Shown: piece by piece, positions 36,478 through 44,424 of the stretch
Layout of the letters: the number at the start of each line of letters is the position of its first letter
How positions within the stretch are numbered: the stretch's first letter is position 1
From: Candidatus Nitrospira kreftii
GTDB lineage: Bacteria > Nitrospirota > Nitrospiria > Nitrospirales > Nitrospiraceae
Reading direction: 5' to 3'
Assembly: GCA_014058405.1 (NCBI GenBank)
Contig: CP047423.1
Coordinates: forward strand, 3,022,501-3,086,500
Length of the DNA: 64,000 bases
Notes under the pieces: model-generated
Told to the model about the DNA's origin: nothing
Seen by the model: the letters and a program-made list of their open reading frames with translations, nothing else
The model's database searches: none
Program-made: the position numbers and the translations under genes

Positions 36478-36606
36478 GACGCGCGCCTATCATCCTCGCT
36501 TACAATAGGGACAACCGCAACTCATTCCGTGGCACGACCCCATGCGTATGAACGCTCGATTGAGAGAATCCATCCTGATCGGCTTCATGGCTTTGCTTCT
36601 GTCCGG
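36478..36606 (+). repeat. Intact copy of the 130-bp direct repeat at the kinase start
   Basis: Covers the likely promoter (TTGACG at 36476 and TACAAT at 36501, a 19-nt spacer) and first codons of the kinase gene. Matches the decayed copy at 35006-35135. The pair brackets about 1.3 kb that contains the carbonic-anhydrase gene. Confidence 0.7.
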
Positions 36607-38059
36607 GTTATTTTCTTTCGACATTCATTCGCCGACCGCCTTCGCCGATCATGAGTTTTATGTCATAGTCGTTTTAATCGCGACCGCCTCACGTTTTTCA
36701 TGGATGCCGGCCATAGCCGCTGGTGCAGGAACGGTCCTCACCATAATCGGAGGGCTTGGGATTCCATGGTTCGCTAATTTGCCGCCTTGGATTCAGATTG
36801 GGAACCGGTCGATTACAATCGTCATTTTATGGGTTCTCGTGTGGTTTGCCTGGAAACGGCGACAGGCTGAGGCGGCACTGCAGAAGGCAAACGAAGATTT
36901 AGAACACAAGGTCGTACAGAGAACCCAGGAACTCGCCACCGTCAATCGCACCTTGGTCATGGAAATTACCGAACACATACGGACTGAACAAGCGCTGCGC
37001 CTATCACAAGGCCGACTTGCCGGCATCCTAGACATCGCCGAGGACGCCATTATTGTGACGGAATACGATCTATCCATTACACTCTTTAATCAAGGAGCGG
37101 TGAAGCTATTCGGTTATGATCCGAACGACGTGATCGGGAAACCGATTGATCTGTTGCTTCCCGAACGATTTTGGATCGATCATGCAGATCATGACGTGTT
37201 CGCCAAAGCGCTCGATTCCGATCTTCACATGGCACAACGGCGTGATGTGTTCGGCACCAAGAAGGATGGAAGTGAGTTCCCCGCAGAGGCAAGCATCTCG
37301 AAGCTGATCGTCGGTAAGAGGACAACCTTTACCGTTATTGTGCGAGACATCACAGACCGACTGAGAACGGAGCGGCAGCTGCAGTCATTGACCACCGAAT
37401 TGATGACGGCACAAGAAGAAGAACGTCGCCGCATTGCGCGCGAGCTCCACGACGACATCAACCAACGGCTGGCTTTGGTAGTCATTGAAATTGGAAACAT
37501 GCTATCCGATCCATCGACCATGACGTCCCAAGTGAAGGGAACGATTCAGTCCCTCAGTCAACGGTTGGCACGGATCTCTGATGATGTGCGCCATATGGCA
37601 TATCAATTCCATCCCTCCATCCTGGACGATCTGGGTCTCACCGCGGCGCTCAAGCACATGGCCGATGAATGGTCGGACAGGACAGGGATTAAGACAGTGA
37701 TCGTCCAAGAAGAGACGGCTGATCCTTTGCCGCGCGATATCGCCAGTTGTCTGTATCGAGTTGCGCAGGAGAGCCTTACCAACATCATGAAACATGCCAA
37801 CGCCGCACGGGTGGAGCTGGAATTGACCTGTGACGACCAAGAGATTGCGCTATCGATCTACGACACCGGTGTCGGCTTCGATCTCAAGGACATTCAAGCT
37901 CGCCATCCCGGGTTGGGTCTGGTCAATATTCGTGAGCGGGTGCGATCCGTGCGGGGCCGTTTGGACATCCAGTCAGAGCTAGGACGAGGGACACGCATCG
38001 TTGTGACAATTCCATTCTGTGGAGCGCCATATGAAGAAACCACGAATTCTCTTGGCTGA
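36542..38059 (+). CDS. PAS sensor histidine kinase (NarX/UhpB type), upstream of nxr
   Basis: A 505-residue kinase with the same layout as the one at 24066: hydrophobic segments at about 10-104, a coiled coil, a PAS domain at 155-275 (ILDIAEDAIIVTEYDLSITL) and HisKA_3 with His303 in RRIARELHDDINQRL. The HATPase carries YDTGVGFD. The 5' end of this gene and its promoter are duplicated as a remnant at 35006. The regulator gene overlaps its 3' end by 29 bp, so both are translated together. Its place just before nxrAB makes it a candidate regulator of nitrite oxidation, but no binding site was found. Confidence 0.9.
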   Translation: MRMNARLRESILIGFMALLLSGLFSFDIHSPTAFADHEFYVIVVLIATASRFSWMPAIAAGAGTVLTIIGGLGIPWFANLPPWIQIGNRSITIVILWVLVWFAWKRRQAEAALQKANEDLEHKVVQRTQELATVNRTLVMEITEHIRTEQALRLSQGRLAGILDIAEDAIIVTEYDLSITLFNQGAVKLFGYDPNDVIGKPIDLLLPERFWIDHADHDVFAKALDSDLHMAQRRDVFGTKKDGSEFPAEASISKLIVGKRTTFTVIVRDITDRLRTERQLQSLTTELMTAQEEERRRIARELHDDINQRLALVVIEIGNMLSDPSTMTSQVKGTIQSLSQRLARISDDVRHMAYQFHPSILDDLGLTAALKHMADEWSDRTGIKTVIVQEETADPLPRDIASCLYRVAQESLTNIMKHANAARVELELTCDDQEIALSIYDTGVGFDLKDIQARHPGLGLVNIRERVRSVRGRLDIQSELGRGTRIVVTIPFCGAPYEETTNSLG

Positions 38060-38675
38060 CGACCATACGTTTGTGATCGAGGGATTCAAGAAGTTGCTGG
38101 AAGATCATTGCAACCTGGTAGGGGCGGTTGAAGATGGACGTGCCCTACTTGAAGCCGTTATAAACCTTCAACCTGACCTCGTAATATTGGATATTTCGAT
38201 GCCTCGATTGAACGGCATTGAGGCGGCGAAGAAACTCAAGAAGCAGGTCCCCGCAGTGAAACTGATTTTCGTCACGATGCATGCCGACATCGCCTATGTC
38301 GACGCAGCGTTCAGAGCAGGAGCGTCCGGCTATTTACTGAAACGATCGGCATCCACTGAACTGATGCAGGCGGTTCAGTCCGTGATGAACGACAAATTCT
38401 ACGTGACTCCGCTCATTACGAAAGAAGTCGTGACCTCGTTCCTTAAACCGACACAAACTCGTTTGGCCACGATCGACGACTTAACGACGAGGCAACACGA
38501 GATTCTGCAACTGGTGGCCGAGGGATTGTCCGCGAAAGAAATCGCCGACCAACTGAAGATTTCTCATCGTACCGTTGAGTTTCACAAGACTAAAATCATG
38601 GAACAACTCCACGTCCATACGACGACCGACCTCGTCAAATATGCAATGGCACACGGGTTAATCACAGCCTCGTGA
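38031..38675 (+). CDS. NarL/FixJ-type response regulator upstream of nxrA
   Basis: A 214-residue regulator: receiver with ADD at 9-11, phospho-acceptor Asp54 in LVILDISMPRLNGIE and Lys in GYLLKRSAS; LuxR-type helix-turn-helix LTTRQHEILQLVAEGLSAKE followed by IADQLKISHRTVEFHKTKI. The ATG at 38031 has GGAG six bases before it and lies within the kinase gene. It ends 285 bp before nxrA, reading in the same direction. Confidence 0.92.
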   Translation: MKKPRILLADDHTFVIEGFKKLLEDHCNLVGAVEDGRALLEAVINLQPDLVILDISMPRLNGIEAAKKLKKQVPAVKLIFVTMHADIAYVDAAFRAGASGYLLKRSASTELMQAVQSVMNDKFYVTPLITKEVVTSFLKPTQTRLATIDDLTTRQHEILQLVAEGLSAKEIADQLKISHRTVEFHKTKIMEQLHVHTTTDLVKYAMAHGLITAS

Positions 38676-38960
38676 TACCTGCACACACTACGGTAGTTGG
38701 TCCACCGAAACCTCGTAGTTTCTACAAACGCAGCCGGTAGTCTTTCCTTCCCTCATCTCAATAGCACTCGGCTAAACTACATCATCGTGAATGTTTGGCA
38801 CGTCTACTCTGACTCACGTCAGGGTCATGCTCGTTATCAATTCGTCAATGAGCACACGACACGCGTAGATTCAAGAAATGGCCCCAACAAAAAACAAGAA
38901 TGCCGATCTTTCTCATTACTCACTTCGTCTTTCTCATACTACTAATGGGAGGTGTAACAC
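38676..38960. other. nxrA upstream region
   Basis: No gene is seen. TGCTCGTT and AATGAGCA (about 38829-38855) form an imperfect 8-bp inverted repeat. TGGCACG at 38796 resembles a sigma-54 -24 element, but the matching -12 GC is missing. The 61-bp element found near urtA is not present. The nxrA ribosome-binding site GGGAGGTG lies at the right end. Confidence 0.5.
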
Positions 38961-41900
38961 ATGATCATCACGCGTAGGCAGTTCATGAAAGCATCTGCCG
39001 GCACGATCGCTGCCATAGCCGTGGCGGATAAAGTTCTGGCATTGACGGCACTCCAGCCGGTGATCGAGGTCGGCAACCCCTTGGGGGAGTATCCGGACAG
39101 ATCGTGGGAGCGGGTCTATCACGACCAATACCGATATGATTCGTCCTTCACATGGGTCTGTTCCCCAAACGACACCCATGCCTGCCGCATTCGGGCCTTC
39201 GTTCGGAACGGAGTGGTCATGCGGGTCGAGCAGAACTACGACCACCAGACCTATGAAGATCTGTATGGAAACCGGGGTACGTTCGCCCACAACCCACGTA
39301 TGTGCCTCAAGGGGTTTACCTTTCATCGACGAGTGTACGGGCCCTATCGGCTGAAGGGGCCCTTGATGCGAAAGGGGTGGAAGCAATGGGTGGACGACGG
39401 ATCTCCTGAGCTGACCCACGAATCGAAACGGAAGTACAAGTTCGATGGTCGATTCCTAGACGATATGCTTCGAGTGTCTTGGGATACGGCCTTCACCTAT
39501 GCAGCCAAGGCGATGATTGTGATTGCCACCCGATATAGTGGTGAAGCCGGCGCGCGACGCCTTCGCGAGCAAGGTTATGCGCCTGAGATGATTGAGATGA
39601 TGAAGGGTGCGGGTGTGCGCTGCTTCAAGCACCGAGCAGGCATGCCCATTCTCGGATTCATTGGCAAACACTCCAATACTCGTTTCAACAACAGCGTCCT
39701 GCCGTTGCTGGATACCTGGATACGCAAGGTCGGTCCGGATCAGGCGCAAGGCGGTCGTTATTGGAACAATTACACCTGGCATGGGGACCAAGATCCCTCA
39801 CAGCCATTTTGGAACGGCACGCAAAATTGCGACGTTGATTTGAGCGATATGCGCTTCACGAAGTTCAATACGAGCTGGGGTAAGAATTTCGTCGAGAACA
39901 AAATGCCGGAAGCGCATTGGAAGCTCGAATCGATCGAGCGCGGGGCGCGCCTCGCGGTGATCACTCCGGAGTACAATCCGACGGCCCAGCGAGCTGACTA
40001 CTGGATTCCCCTTCGCCCGCAATCGGACGGGGCCTTCTTCCTCGGGGCCTGCAAGATCATTCTCGATGAGAACATGCAGGACATGGACTATATCAAACAG
40101 TTTACGGATATGCCCCTGTTGGTGCGCACGGATACCCTCCAGTATCTGGACCCACGGGATGTTATCCAGAACTACAAGTTCCCTGATTTCTCTCACAGTT
40201 ATTCAGGCCGGATCCAAGCGCTGAAACCGGAGTACATCGAACGGTTAGGCGGTTTCATGGTGTGGGACCTGGCCAAGCAGCAGGCCGTCCCGCTCCATCG
40301 GGAGCAGGTCGGCTGGCATTTCGATGAGAGCGGGATTAATCCGGCTTTGACAGGTAGCTATCGAGTCAAGCTGTTGAACGGACGCGAAGTCGACGTGCAG
40401 CCCATCTATCAGATGTATTTGATCCACTTCCAAGACTACGATCTCGATACCACGCATCAGATCACCCGCTCTCCCAAGGATCTCCTGGTCCGTTGGGCGC
40501 GAGACTCGGGCACGATCAAACCGGCAGCCATTCACAACGGCGAGGGGGTCTGCCACTATTTCCATATGACGTCGAATGGACGAGCAGCCGCTTTGGTCCT
40601 GACCTTGACCGGCAATATCGGCAAGTTCGGCGCTGGCTGCCATACCTGGTCCGGCAATTATAAGGTGGGAATTTGGAGTGCCACGCCCTGGTCGGGCGTC
40701 GGTTCCGGCGTACATTTATCGGAAGATCCCTGGCACATGAATCTGGACCCTAATGCGCATGGGAAGGAAATTAAGTACAAGAACTATTACTATGGTGAAG
40801 AGCCCGCGTACTGGAATCACGGGGATACGGCCTTGATCGTCAATACCCCGAAGTATGGCCGCAAGGTGTTTACCGGGAAGACCCATATGCCGACCCCCAG
40901 CAAGCTGCGGTGGGTCGTCAACGTCAACCTTTTGAACAATGCCAAGCACCATTACGATATGGTGCGCAACGTCGATCCGAACATCGAATGTCTCATCACA
41001 CAGGACATCGAGATGACGTCCGACGTCAACCATGCCGATATCGCCTTTGCCGTGAACTCCTGGATGGAGTTCACCTATCCTGAAATGACGGCCACCGTGT
41101 CGAATCCTTGGGTGCAGATCTGGAAGGGTGGGATCCGGCCGCTGTACGACACGCGGAACGATGCGGATACGTTTGCCGGGGTGGCGGCAAGACTCGCCGA
41201 GATCACGGGCGAGAAGCGGATGCGAGACGTCTTCCACTTTGTCTATGAGAATCGAGTGGACGTATACGCACAACGCCTCCTTGATGCGTCGAGCACCTTT
41301 TACGGGTATAGTGCCGATGTGCTCTTGAAGTCTGAAAAAGGCTGGATGGTCATGGTCCGCACCTACCCGCGGCACCCACTCTGGGAGGAGACCAACGAGT
41401 CGAAGCCCATGTGGACCAGATCGGGGCGCATCGAGAGCTATCGCATTGAACCGGAAGCCATCGAGTACGGCGAAAACTTTATCTCTCATCGTGAAGGGCC
41501 TGAGGCTACGCCGTACTTGCCGAATGCCATCTTCACGACCAACCCGTATATTCGGCCTGACGACTACGGTATTCCGATCACCGCACAACACCACGACGAC
41601 AAAATGATCAGGAACATCAAGCTCTCGTGGGCGGAAATCACGCGCCAGACCAACCCTCTGTGGGAAAAGGGCTACCAGTTCTACTGTGTCACGCCGAAAA
41701 CGCGACACCGCGTCCACAGCCAGTGGTCGGTAAACGACTGGGTGCAGATTTATGAGTCGAACTTCGGCGATCCCTACCGGATGGACAAGCGAACCCCCGG
41801 TGTGGGTGAGCATCAGGTGCATATTAATCCTCAAGCGGCCAAGGACCGTGGGATCAACGACGGGGACTATGTCTACATCGATGGGAATCCGGTTGACCGC

Positions 41901-42398
41901 CCCTACCGCGGCTGGAAACCGAGCGATCCCTATTACAAAGTGGCGCGCTTAATGATTCGGGCCAAGTACAACCCGTCGTATCCCTATCACGTGACGATGG
42001 CCAAGCATGCGCCCTACGTCTCAACACCAAAGTCAGTGAAAGGCCATGAAACCAGGCCGGACGGTCGCGCCATCGCGATCGATACCGGGTATCAGTCCAA
42101 TTTCCGGTATGGCGCACAACAATCCTTTACGCGTAGCTGGCTCATGCCGATGCATCAAACCGACTCGCTCCCCGGTAAATCTGCAAACGGGCTGAAATTT
42201 AAGTGGGGATTTGAAATCGATCACCATGCGGTCAACACCGTTCCGAAGGAATGTCTGATCCGCATCACCAAAGCCGAAGACGGCGGCATCGGCGCCCGTG
42301 GGCCGTGGGAACCGGTGCGGACCGGGTTTACCCCCGGACAGGAAAATGAGTTTATGATCAAGTGGCTCAAGGGTGAACACATCAAGATTAAAGTCTAA
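38961..42398 (+). CDS. nxrA: Nitrite oxidoreductase alpha subunit NxrA
   Basis: The 1145-residue molybdopterin subunit of periplasmic nitrite oxidoreductase, of the DMSO-reductase type II family. The N-terminus has a twin-arginine motif (TRRQFMK, residues 4-10) and a hydrophobic stretch, so it is exported by Tat. The Fe-S (FS0) region reads C67-x3-D71-x3-C75-x39-C115: the second Cys of the NarG pattern is Asp. NSWMEFTYPEMTATVSNPWV and the C-terminal molybdopterin-binding domain (about 970-1100) are well preserved. It oxidises nitrite to nitrate and passes electrons to NxrB. GGGAGGTG precedes the ATG. nxrB follows after 92 bp with a strong hairpin between. Confidence 0.96.
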   Translation: MIITRRQFMKASAGTIAAIAVADKVLALTALQPVIEVGNPLGEYPDRSWERVYHDQYRYDSSFTWVCSPNDTHACRIRAFVRNGVVMRVEQNYDHQTYEDLYGNRGTFAHNPRMCLKGFTFHRRVYGPYRLKGPLMRKGWKQWVDDGSPELTHESKRKYKFDGRFLDDMLRVSWDTAFTYAAKAMIVIATRYSGEAGARRLREQGYAPEMIEMMKGAGVRCFKHRAGMPILGFIGKHSNTRFNNSVLPLLDTWIRKVGPDQAQGGRYWNNYTWHGDQDPSQPFWNGTQNCDVDLSDMRFTKFNTSWGKNFVENKMPEAHWKLESIERGARLAVITPEYNPTAQRADYWIPLRPQSDGAFFLGACKIILDENMQDMDYIKQFTDMPLLVRTDTLQYLDPRDVIQNYKFPDFSHSYSGRIQALKPEYIERLGGFMVWDLAKQQAVPLHREQVGWHFDESGINPALTGSYRVKLLNGREVDVQPIYQMYLIHFQDYDLDTTHQITRSPKDLLVRWARDSGTIKPAAIHNGEGVCHYFHMTSNGRAAALVLTLTGNIGKFGAGCHTWSGNYKVGIWSATPWSGVGSGVHLSEDPWHMNLDPNAHGKEIKYKNYYYGEEPAYWNHGDTALIVNTPKYGRKVFTGKTHMPTPSKLRWVVNVNLLNNAKHHYDMVRNVDPNIECLITQDIEMTSDVNHADIAFAVNSWMEFTYPEMTATVSNPWVQIWKGGIRPLYDTRNDADTFAGVAARLAEITGEKRMRDVFHFVYENRVDVYAQRLLDASSTFYGYSADVLLKSEKGWMVMVRTYPRHPLWEETNESKPMWTRSGRIESYRIEPEAIEYGENFISHREGPEATPYLPNAIFTTNPYIRPDDYGIPITAQHHDDKMIRNIKLSWAEITRQTNPLWEKGYQFYCVTPKTRHRVHSQWSVNDWVQIYESNFGDPYRMDKRTPGVGEHQVHINPQAAKDRGINDGDYVYIDGNPVDRPYRGWKPSDPYYKVARLMIRAKYNPSYPYHVTMAKHAPYVSTPKSVKGHETRPDGRAIAIDTGYQSNFRYGAQQSFTRSWLMPMHQTDSLPGKSANGLKFKWGFEIDHHAVNTVPKECLIRITKAEDGGIGARGPWEPVRTGFTPGQENEFMIKWLKGEHIKIKV

Positions 42399-42415
42399 CG
42401 GCCCTGACGTGGGAC

Positions 42416-42445
42416 GCCGGCGCCCTCCTGCTGGGAGGCGCCGGC
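42416..42445 (+). promoter_or_regulatory. Strong intercistronic hairpin between nxrA and nxrB
   Basis: GCCGGCGCC (42416-42424) and GGCGCCGGC (42437-42445) form a perfect 9-bp stem that can extend inward through CTCC/GGAG. No T-run follows, so it is unlikely to terminate. It may protect the nxrA transcript end or set the nxrA:nxrB ratio. Confidence 0.65.
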
Positions 42446-42490
42446 TCAACCATCCCACCCATGGCGCCGGGACGCATTACGGAGGGGACT

Positions 42491-43780
42491 ATGCCTGAAG
42501 TATACAATTGGCAGCTGGGACGGAAGATGTTGTACCCCTACGAGGAACGACATCCGAAGTGGCAGTTTGCCTTCGTCTTCAATATCAATCGGTGCTTAGC
42601 GTGCCAGACCTGCAGTATGGCGGATAAATCCACCTGGCTCTTCTCCAAGGGACAGGAATACATGTGGTGGAACAACGTGGAGACCAAGCCCTATGGGGGG
42701 TATCCACAGTTCTACGACGTCAAGATCACCCAACTGATCGAACAGGTGAATCCCGGCGGGCAGGTGTGGAACGTGCGCGTCGGGCGGAAACACCATGCCC
42801 CGTACGGCGTCTTTGAAGGCATGACCATCTTCGACGCCGGGGCCAAAGTGGGCCAGGCCGCCATCGGCTATATTCCGACGGACCAGGAATGGCGGTTCGT
42901 CAACATCTACGAAGACACCGCCACCTCGATGCGGGCCTTGGTTGAAGGCATTGACAAGACCGGCTTCTCGCGCGACGAACCCTGGAAGATGACCGGCAGC
43001 AGTCTGCCGGAACACGAAACCTTCTTTTTCTATCTCCAGCGGATTTGCAACCACTGCACCTATCCCGGCTGCTTGGCGGCCTGCCCGCGCAAGGCCATCT
43101 ATAAACGGCCGGAAGACGGCATTGTGCTGATCGATCAGAACCGCTGTCGAGGGTACAAGAAGTGCGTGGAACAGTGCCCCTATAAGAAACCGATGTATCG
43201 CGGCACCACCCGCGTCAGCGAAAAATGTATCGCGTGTTATCCGCGCATCGAGGGGAAAGATCCGCTCACCGGGGGAGAGCCCATGGAAACCCGCTGCATG
43301 GCGGCCTGCGTGGGAAAGATCCGGATGCAAAGCCTCATGCGCATCGGGGAGGACGGCCTGTGGGCGGAGGATCGCTGGCATCCGCTCTACTATGCCATCC
43401 GGGTGGAGCAAGTCGCTTTGCCGCTCTATCCGCAATGGGGCACGGAGCCCAACGGCTTCTACATCCCCCCGCGGCACTCCCCGCGCGGGTATGCCCGACA
43501 GATGTTCGGACCCGGCGTCGACAATGCGATCGAGAAGTACCTGGTGCCCAGCCGCGAGTTGCTGGCCGTGCTCCAGCTCTGGCGAGCCAGCCAACAGATC
43601 GTGTTCCGCTATGACGTCATTCCAGGGCCGAAAGTGTTTGAAACCCAGATTCACGGCAAGCGGTTCGAGATGTATAACGATACCGTGTTGGGGTTCAATA
43701 AATCAGGGAAGGAAGTGGCCCGGGTTCAAGTGGAAGAGCCCATCTACATCAGACCGGCGGAACGGGTCACCTGGTTATAA
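42491..43780 (+). CDS. nxrB: Nitrite oxidoreductase beta subunit NxrB
   Basis: A 429-residue iron-sulfur protein that carries electrons from NxrA towards a membrane subunit or cytochrome. Four Cys clusters are visible: CLACQTC (35-41), CNHCTYPGCLAACP, CRGYKKCVEQCP and CIACYPRIEG with CMAAC further on, consistent with several [4Fe-4S] and one [3Fe-4S] centres as in NarH-like proteins. It has no signal peptide of its own and is expected to be carried out together with NxrA. ATG at 42491 follows GGAGGGGA; a longer frame starts at 42461. A terminator lies 26 bp after the stop. No nxrC or chaperone gene is adjacent. Confidence 0.96.
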   Translation: MPEVYNWQLGRKMLYPYEERHPKWQFAFVFNINRCLACQTCSMADKSTWLFSKGQEYMWWNNVETKPYGGYPQFYDVKITQLIEQVNPGGQVWNVRVGRKHHAPYGVFEGMTIFDAGAKVGQAAIGYIPTDQEWRFVNIYEDTATSMRALVEGIDKTGFSRDEPWKMTGSSLPEHETFFFYLQRICNHCTYPGCLAACPRKAIYKRPEDGIVLIDQNRCRGYKKCVEQCPYKKPMYRGTTRVSEKCIACYPRIEGKDPLTGGEPMETRCMAACVGKIRMQSLMRIGEDGLWAEDRWHPLYYAIRVEQVALPLYPQWGTEPNGFYIPPRHSPRGYARQMFGPGVDNAIEKYLVPSRELLAVLQLWRASQQIVFRYDVIPGPKVFETQIHGKRFEMYNDTVLGFNKSGKEVARVQVEEPIYIRPAERVTWL

Positions 43781-43805
43781 GTCACGACTCCTTCAGAGGA
43801 CGTAG

Positions 43806-43836
43806 GGGGGCAGTATGCTGCGAAGCGACTGCCCCC
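43806..43836 (+). terminator. Terminator after nxrB
   Basis: GGGGGCAGT (43806-43814) and ACTGCCCCC (43828-43836) form a perfect 9-bp stem with a 13-nt loop, followed by TTTCTC. It ends the nxrAB unit. Confidence 0.8.
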
Positions 43837-43839
43837 TTT

Positions 43840-44424
43840 CTCAACTGGAAGAACCACCGTAATCCTACCGCATGATGATCATGATCACTGTCAGCGAGAT
43901 GATATTCATATGACGGTCGCTGCGAGCGTTGGGTACTTCCATTTGCCCAAACAAGCTTCAATGCCACTGCTGACCGAAGTATAAACCTACACATCCCTAC
44001 CAGGCCATCGTTTAACGAACCTCGGAGCGTGGCCTGCAGGTCAGTTTGAACGATCATGCTCCCGCTGGCCAGTCGAAAAGGCGCCCCATCTTGCTAACGC
44101 TTTACTAATACTGCGCTTGGAAATCGGCGATCAACGAACTCGCTCTAGGACGGGCGTTCATTCCATCGGGCAAATCCATATCGCCTGATATATCTGCGGC
44201 GGACTCGTTGCAGCAAAGACGTGTTCTATAGGAATCCCGAGGTCGGATGAAAGAAGAGCTCGGCGGCCCTGGACATTCCGAGACGGTAAACTGGTAAAAT
44301 GAAATCGGATGACTCAAGAACTTAATCAAACGATCGAACCGGCCCATGATGTGAGAACGACTCAAGGAAGGACTCACAAAAAGACAGGATATAGCGCAAC
44401 CCATAACCTACCGAGGGCCCGCGC
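43840..44424. other. Intergenic region before pyruvate dehydrogenase operon
   Basis: About 580 bp without a supported gene; short minus-strand frames (43782-44057, 44105-44404) have no family-like sequence. The aceE promoter probably lies in the right half. I see no tRNA or other RNA gene. Confidence 0.5.

Noticed and set aside
38796..38812. Sigma-54 promoter upstream of nxrA
   Set aside because: TGGCACG resembles the -24 box, but the -12 GC dinucleotide at the required spacing is missing.
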